Positions 57,704-64,000 of a stretch of DNA of 64,000 bases are shown here, piece by piece. The position numbers and the translations under genes were made by a program. Under the pieces are notes generated by a model, which saw only the letters and a program-made list of their open reading frames with translations, ran no database searches and was not told where the DNA came from. This DNA comes from Ceratodon purpureus (taxonomy: Eukaryota > Streptophyta > Bryopsida > Pseudoditrichales > Ditrichaceae). Numbering within the stretch: position 1 is the stretch's first letter; the number at the start of each line of letters is the position of its first letter. The stretch covers positions 15,530,476 to 15,594,475 of the forward strand of contig CM026428.1 of the NCBI GenBank assembly GCA_014871385.1, given 5' to 3'.

Positions 57704-57838
57704 GTCAAAGCCTTGGTGGCTTGGTGATCCGAGGCTTCGGGTTCGTACTGTCGTGGCAGCCCCAGGGTGCTGGTGCCGGGTTCGAATCCACCCTCCGACA
57801 CCCACCCCACCACGCTTTCTCGTGCACAGTTGTAGTGC
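57704..57838 (+). repeat. tRNA-like/SINE-like unit 5
   Basis: Mirror of unit 4 on the plus strand, with GGTTCGAATCC B-box and TGGCTTGGTGAT. It reads GGGTTCGTACTG at the first B-box-like site, as unit 4 does in reverse (CAGTACGAACCC). Confidence 0.5.
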
Positions 57839-57926
57839 CATATTTAAAATTTTTCTTTTTTCTTTTTTTTTCAATTTTAAGGAACTCAGGTTCCATATAT
57901 ATACGCTCATGATAAACGTCCTCTTC

Positions 57927-58061
57927 GTCAAAGCCTTGGTGGCTTGGTGATCCGAGGCTTCGGTTTCGAACTGTCGTGGCAGCCCCAGGGTTCTGGTGCC
58001 GGGTTCGAATCCACCCTCCGACACCCATCCCACCACGCTTTCTAGTGCACAGTTGGAGTGC
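57927..58061 (+). repeat. tRNA-like/SINE-like unit 6
   Basis: Mirror of unit 3 on the plus strand, sharing the variant CGGTTTCGAACTG. Confidence 0.5.
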
Positions 58062-59848
58062 CAAAATATAAATTTTTTGCTTTTTCTTCTTTAAAGGAAA
58101 AAAAAAAAAACATTGAAGCACGGCAAGTGTCTAAACAGTTTTTGTAATTGCTGAAATTTGAAGGAAACATTGAAGTCCACGTGCATTATTTGTGGATGGA
58201 TGAAAACCAGTTGACTGAAAATTGAAGTTTCAATGAAACATGAATCACAACAAATCCTTCCTTCAATGGGTTTGCACAGAACTCAATCCAATTAGAAGAA
58301 CTAGAAAAAAAAAAAAAAACACTGAAGCAAGGCAAGGGTCAAAAGAATTTTCATACTTGCTGAAATTTGAAGGGAACATTAAAGTGCACGTGCATCATTT
58401 GTGGATGGATGAAAACTAGATGACTGAAAATTGAAGTTTCAATGAAACATGAATGAAAACTAATCCTTCTTGAATCGGTTTCCATAGAACTCAATCCAAA
58501 AAGAAGAACTAAGAAAAAAAAAAAAACACTGAAGCATGGCAAGGGTCAAAAGGATTTTCATAATTGCTGAAATTTCCTCGGAAACATTGAAGTCCACGTG
58601 CATCATTTGTGGATGGATGAAAATTAGATGACTGAAAATTGAAATTTCAATGAAACATGAATGAAAACTAATCCTTCCTTAATCGGTATCCATAGAACTC
58701 AATCCAATTAGAAGAACTAGAAAAGAAAAAAAAAACACTGAAGCATGGCAAGGGTCAAAAGAATTTTCATAATTGCTGAAATTTGAAGGAAACATTGAAG
58801 TCCACGTGCATCATTTGTGGATGGATGAAAATTAGATGATTGAAAATTGAAGTTTCAATGAAACATGAATGAAAACTAATCCTTCTTGAATCGGTATCCA
58901 TAGAACTCAATCCAATTAGAACAACTAGAAAAAAAAAAAAAAAAAACCACTGAAGCATGGCAAGGGTCAAAAGGATTTTCATAATTGCTGAAATTTGAAG
59001 GAAACATTGAAGTCCACGTGCATCATTTGTGGATGGATGATGACCAGATGACTGAAAATTGAAGTTTCAATGAAACATGAATGAAAACTAATCCTTCTTG
59101 AATCGGTTTCCATAGAACTCAATCCAATTAGAACAACTAGAAAAAAAAAAAAAAAAAACCACTGAAGCATGGCAAGGGTCAAAAGGATTTTCATAATTGC
59201 TGAAATTTGAAGGAAACATTGAAGTCCACGTGCATCATTTGTGGATGGATGAAAATTAGATGACTGAAAAATTGAAGTTTCAATGAAACATGAATGAAAA
59301 CTAATCCTTCCTTAATCGGTATCCATAGAACTCAATCCAATTTGAAGCATCTAAACCATTGGACGCTGAAGCATGGCAAGGATGATGAAACATTAAAATG
59401 GAAAACCAGGTTTCAGATTGTCATCAAACTGAACTAATCTTGACCCTCAGATACTGTGCATCCCGGACTAAGCCAAAAAAATTCGATTGATTATTTCAGT
59501 TAACTTGTATTTAAGATGTCGATGTTCAGGGGTACTTGAGGGACGTTTCATAATTACAGAATTAAACTAGAGTTTTAGCCCCACTTGAATGCTATAGTAG
59601 TATTGTTCCTTGCCTAAGCATACAACAAAGAAGCCTGGGTCAAGCATAAACACAAGAAAGCATAACACCACTGAAGCATGTTCAAGTAGCGGTGCACATA
59701 ATCAAAAAAGTGACTGGTTAAAAGCCGTCGACACCGAAAATAACAAATTCAAGAACTTGCTTCATGGAGATGCTAATTTTTTATTTTTTTTATCAATTTT
59801 TAGGAACTCAGGTTCCATATATATATGCTCATGATGAACATTTTCTTC

Positions 59849-59983
59849 GTCAAAGCCTTGGTGGCTTGGTGATCCGAGGCTTCGGGTTCGAACTGTCGTG
59901 GCAGCCCCAGGGTGCTGGTGCCGGGTTCGAATCCACCCTCCGACACCCACCCCACCACGCTTTCTAGTGCACAGTTGGAGTGC
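59849..59983 (+). repeat. tRNA-like/SINE-like unit 7
   Basis: Mirror of units 1 and 2 on the plus strand. Confidence 0.5.
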
Positions 59984-60935
59984 CAAAATATCATTTTTTT
60001 TGTTTTTTCTTCTTTATGGGAAAAAAAAAGAAAAAAAACATTGAAGCACGGCAAGTGTCAAAAGAGCTTTTTCTAATTGCTGAAATTTGAAGGAAACATT
60101 GAAGTCCACGTGCATCATTTGTGGATGGATGAAAACCAGATGACTGAAAATTGAAGTTTCAATGAAACATGAATCAGAACAATTCCTTCCTTCAATCGGT
60201 TTGCACAGAACTCAATCCAATTAGAAGAACTAGAAAAAAAAAAAAACACTAAAGCATGCCAAGTGTTAAAACAGTTTTTGTAATTGCTGAAATTTGAAGG
60301 GAACATTGAAGTGCACGTGCATCATTTGTGGATGGATGAAAACTAGATGACTGAAAATTGAAGTTTCAATGAAACATGAATGAAAACTAATCCTTCTTGA
60401 ATCGGTTTCCATAGAACTCAATCCAAAAAGAAGAACTAAGAAAAAAAAAAAAACACTGAAGCATGGCAAGGGTCAAAAGAATTTTCATAATTGCTGAAAT
60501 TTGAAGGGAACATTGAAGTGCACGTGCATCATTTGTGGATGGATGAAAATTAGATGACTGAAAAATTGAAGTTTCAATGAAACATGAATGAAAACTAATC
60601 CTTCTTGAATCGGTTTCCATAGAACTCAATCCAATTAGAAGAACTAGAAAAAAAAAAAAAACAGTGAAGCATGGCAAGTGTTAAAACAATTTTTGTAATT
60701 TCTGAAACTTTGAAGGAAACATTGAAGTCCACGTGCATCATTTGTGGATGGATGATGACCAGATGACTGAAAATTGAAGTTTCAATGAAACATGAATGAG
60801 AACTAATCCTTCTTGAATCGGTATCCATAGAACTCAATCCAATTTGAAGCATGTAAAGCATAGGACGCTGAAGCATGGCAAGGATGATGAAACATTAAAA
60901 TGGAAAACCAGGTTTCAGATTGATGATAAAAAAAT

Positions 60936-61620
60936 TTAAATTTTTTTTAAAAAAAAGTAAAAAAAAAGTAAAAAAATGAAATCCTGAAGTAAAGTTTCAC
61001 GTTCACATAAAAGCAAACCAATCCTGATCCTCAAATAGTGTGCACGGAACTGAATTCAAAAAAATTCAAATAAAAAAAAGAAAATGAAGCAAGGCAAGGT
61101 GAAAAACAATATCTATAATTATTGAAATTTAAATTAAGGTGAAGTGGTCAATCAAAGGATGGTTGATAAATGGATGGCTGGCAAATTGAGTTATATGTTC
61201 ACTTCGAAGTGAACTACTCTTGACCCTCAAATAGTGTGCACCAAACGAAATCTAAAAATTATCAAGTTATAGAAAACATTGAAGGAAGGGAAGGCGGTAA
61301 AGAATATCTAAAATTATTGAAATTTAAAAAGAACTTCAAAGTGAACTTAAGGAAGGATGAGAAACGGATGGATGAAAAATATTTTTTAAGTGAAACATCT
61401 GAATGTACACTCTTCTGTCAAATACTCAGAGCTCAAAACTAAATCCAATTAAAATCATTTTGATAAAAAAATTGAAGCAAGGGAAGGGGAATATCAATAT
61501 GCATAATTTTCAAAATTACCAGAAACTTCAAAGCCTTTGGTAGATGGATGAGAAATGAATGGATGAAAAGAACAGTTTGAGGTTCTCATGAAACTGAATT
61601 TCTCATCCGTGGATGCATTC
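60936..61620 (-). repeat. Degenerate satellite units outside the right arm
   Basis: A-rich sequence with decayed monomers: GATGGATGAAAA, ATTGAAATTTAAA, GAAGCAAGGCAAGG and CTGAA words recur at roughly 200-bp spacing. It mirrors the diverged left edge at 49290-50100. No gene. Confidence 0.6.
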
Positions 61621-62242
61621 GTAATGATGGATTGTTTGCCAAATAGACTTTAATAATTGAAACATCAAAATGAACCAATTTTTCCTGAAAGGGTACAAAG
61701 TTATTTAAAAAAGAACATTGAATAACAGTGAGTAGGATTCAATCAAGGGTGGAATAATAAAAAATCCATAAAATTTAACTTCACGTAACCAACCTCAAAT
61801 ATATCATGTTCTCAATCTACACTAAGATGTACCCTGACTGGTACACTTCTGTAGAATCTCCGCTACAGCATGTGTAATCTTTGGTTTCGGCACCTGCTAA
61901 AGCAATAAAATCTCCGCTACAGCATGTGTAACCTTTGGTTCATGTGCATCTAAAAGCAACAGCCGTGGCTTTGAAGTGATTTCTTGGTAGTAGATTTCCA
62001 TGTTATCACGTACTTTATATAAAATTTATAGCCGAAATTTGTGATAAATACAAGGAAATCCTTGCCTTCTTCATACAAACAGTAGCATGCATAATCCATA
62101 TGTTTTTTTTGCACCGACATTCCTCTAAAAGCACCTCTACATGCTGCACGGTCACCAAGCCAACTAAGCACGGCTACTATCAACATTAGTGCCGTTTTTG
62201 CTGCTCTACTCAAGATGTGAAGAAGTTGCTGAAGCACGATTC
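61621..62242. other. Spacer downstream of the BAH-like gene
   Basis: AT-rich; a duplicated AATCTCCGCTACAGCATGTGTAA occurs at about 61855-61880 and 61909-61931. It probably includes the 3' untranslated region of the minus-strand gene. No other gene. Confidence 0.5.
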
Positions 62243-63567
62243 CTAAACCACCATCTTGAACCTCGCTCCCAAGGGCATGACAGCCTGGATCTCGGTGCTT
62301 CGTTCCAGCCGCTGGTTTATCTGCATAAACACCATATTCAAAATTCAGCAAGCATATTTGGATCACTTTATACATCTTTCAGTGCAATTCCTCTCCGATG
62401 CTAGAAATGAACTACCTTTCTGTCGGGTCGACCTGGCCACTCGATAACAAGGTCATAGAAGTCCGGGATGTCTTCTCGCGATAAGAGAATTGCAATCTCG
62501 TTCCTAATTTGGGACACTGGCCATGACTTCCCAACCTCAAATGCCGGCAACACTTCACCCCTGAAAACAACCTCTGCCTTGACCATGTCTGGAATCACAA
62601 CCTGATCCATTGCCACCAATCGCTGCCCTTCCAGCCGGAATCTTACGTAGCAGAAGGTCATATATAGAGTCTGTCGTGCTAGGTGGTAACGGAAACCCAC
62701 GGTCCCTTCACTGACTACACATTTGATAATGTCTTGACCACTCTGCCACTTGACATTCCAGCCAGGGTCCATTAAGCTAGCCAAAAGCAAGGAAGATGGA
62801 GATCCGAAGGTGTACATTGCTGGAGTCCGTCGAATGTCATCTGCGACCGCAAATAAATCCGCCATTATATGGACTGGCAGAAACCAGTGCACGTGGGCAA
62901 CCTTACTCCCTGTGCTACCCTTCATTGCGGCCGTAACATCCTGTGCCATCTTCAAGCGGAAGGCCTCCGACGTATGCATGTCCGGAATTGGCCAAAACGG
63001 ATCAGAGAGCTCTGGGAGAGGCAACGCCTCCAAACTCCCATAAAGCTCGGTACCAGACCGAGGTACATACACCGCTCGGAGAAAAAAAGTTCCATTCTGA
63101 AGCAGCTGCCTATGGCTTCTCCCTTGCCGTCCCGATTCTCCAATCTCATGGTGTAGCACCAAAATCACATCGAGAATAGAGGAAGGTGGAACCAAGTCCT
63201 CCCAGTAGGAGGCGTACAGGAAATTGCAAGTTCGAGGCTCAATGGCCCCTACAGCAGGATCAAGGTCCAATTGGCGACGCTGGTAAGCGTGTCGCACTTT
63301 CACTGCGACAAGCTTTTGGACAACCTTGCCGCGTACCAAGCTCTCAGTGAACTTAAACCTCACCACTTGTGCCTTCCACGCACCGGCAAAGGATTCCACA
63401 CCATGTACACGCGCATCCTTTGCCCAAGGTCCGCGCGTTGCTGGTTTGAGTGTAATCCACGAACCTATCTCAATTCTCAATGGTATCCACCTCCCTGTCG
63501 TAGCATCCTTGTCGTTGAATATGACAACGCTCTGCACCTCACTTGCGGGAGATTCCTCTGTTGCCAT
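62243..63567 (-). CDS. BAH-like domain protein, function unknown
   Basis: Two exons, 63567-62416 and 62320-62243, join across a 95-bp phase-0 intron (AAAG|GTAGTT, TGCAG|ATAAAC) to about 409 residues. The start is the first ATG of the frame, MATEESPASE; a CTTCAG acceptor-like site lies just upstream, so more 5' exons are possible. Residues about 25-135 resemble a BAH domain: GSWITLKPATRGPW, AQVVRFKFTES, then TCNFLYASYWEDLVPPSSIL followed by DVILVLH, which fits the late BAH strand pattern. The rest contains MDPGWNVKW and a beta-rich C-terminus but no motif I recognise. BAH domains bind nucleosomes or chromatin proteins in the nucleus. It lies beside the satellite region and may be another transposon-associated gene. 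The BAH call is from pattern only. Confidence 0.5.
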
Positions 63568-64000
63568 GATCTTCAGCCTGAAGACACGCACACCGCTTGC
63601 TTCAGCTCTAAATCACAGCTACAGCATGATATCCACCGGTCATGTTCAAAAACCCACGTACCTTATCCACCTCTTCAGCACTGCCGATTCCTGAAGTCAC
63701 TGCGTGGGGACCGTTGGTGACACGCACACTCCTTGCGTCAGCTCTGAACAACAATCTCATTATGCAATTCAGTTATTCCCGATGGGTGTACAATTATCAA
63801 CGTGAAGTTTAGACCTGCAGAATAATGTCAACAAGTCATGCTAAGAAACTAACTTACCTTGTCCACTTCTTCAGCACCGCCGATGTATAGTAGGCGCCGT
63901 TGGTGAACCTGCACAGCAATCAATTTGCAAGGTGAAAAATCAGCTTTATGCTCAAGCACTGCTACGCCAATTTTGAACGGCAAATACACATTCCTCGGAA
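63568..64000. repeat. Upstream region of the BAH-like gene with exon-like repeats
   Basis: On the minus strand two exon-like blocks with similar ends lie at about 63913-63859 (VHQRRLLYIGGAEEVDK, then GTAAGT) and about 63720-63661 (GIGSAEEVDK, then GTACGT). A direct repeat (ACACGCACACYSCTTGCKTC, then AGCTCT) links 63581 and 63719, so the stretch is a partial tandem duplication of about 138 bp. These may be upstream exons of the BAH-like gene or of a gene running off the window. I could not join them in phase. Confidence 0.4.

Larger units (their letters stand above)
57562..60935 (-). repeat. Right arm of the foldback-like inverted repeat
   Basis: This is the reverse complement of left-arm sequence. 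At the inner edge, 57562-57680 mirrors about 55135-55253 (TTGCTTACGCATGGTGTCCA against TGGACACCATGCGTAAGCAA). Further out it mirrors the satellite units, the SINE-like units and the unique-looking block (59390-59760). The arms are not collinear throughout: the left has the 1921-bp duplication, the right a block of about 1.5 kb repeated at its outer end. Confidence 0.9.

Overview
The window looks like nuclear DNA of a land plant, most likely a bryophyte such as a moss. It has an AT-rich, repeat-filled background with GC-richer genes split by short GT-AG introns, a complete plant-type Tudor-SN gene, an F-box gene and a Stowaway-type MITE. The lineage is an inference from composition and gene style; I could not run a search. 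No prokaryotic operons, CRISPR arrays or rRNA genes were seen.

Layout. 1-6.5 kb: AT-rich, gene-poor, with small direct repeats and a GC-rich hairpin. 6.53-19.15 kb: the most striking part, a 12.6-kb unit bounded by about 62-bp terminal inverted repeats that each carry five tandem 7-bp heptamers. It encodes a MULE-type transposase (zinc-binding domain, D-D-E, SWIM) reading leftward and, divergently, an intron-rich protein that joins a ParB-like domain to a permuted beta-class DNA methyltransferase domain. A 14-bp palindrome containing GATC recurs four times inside the unit, once as the centre of an 82-bp perfect palindrome. 19.4-33.3 kb: decayed coding fragments, one F-box gene, and old segmental duplications with minisatellites, LINE-like 3' ends and a nested MITE. 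34.2-41.3 kb: the host Tudor-SN gene, 16 exons, all introns phase 0. 41.9-63.6 kb: a second accessory region with a DDE-like transposase gene broken by an in-frame TAG, two related coiled-coil/RING-like genes, a BAH-like gene and about 12 kb of roughly 210-bp satellite repeats arranged as an inverted repeat around one RING-like gene, resembling a foldback element.

How the genes may work together. Tudor-SN and possibly the F-box gene are host genes. The rest looks mobile or derived from mobile DNA. In the 12.6-kb unit the transposase would act on the heptamer-bearing ends. The ParB-like/methyltransferase protein is a candidate cargo or accessory factor that binds or modifies element DNA, and the repeated palindrome is a candidate site. 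In the right-hand region RING-like and BAH-like proteins sit beside a transposase relative, which suggests a second family of elements carrying chromatin or ubiquitin-type accessory genes. These links are inference; domain calls rest on motifs read by eye.
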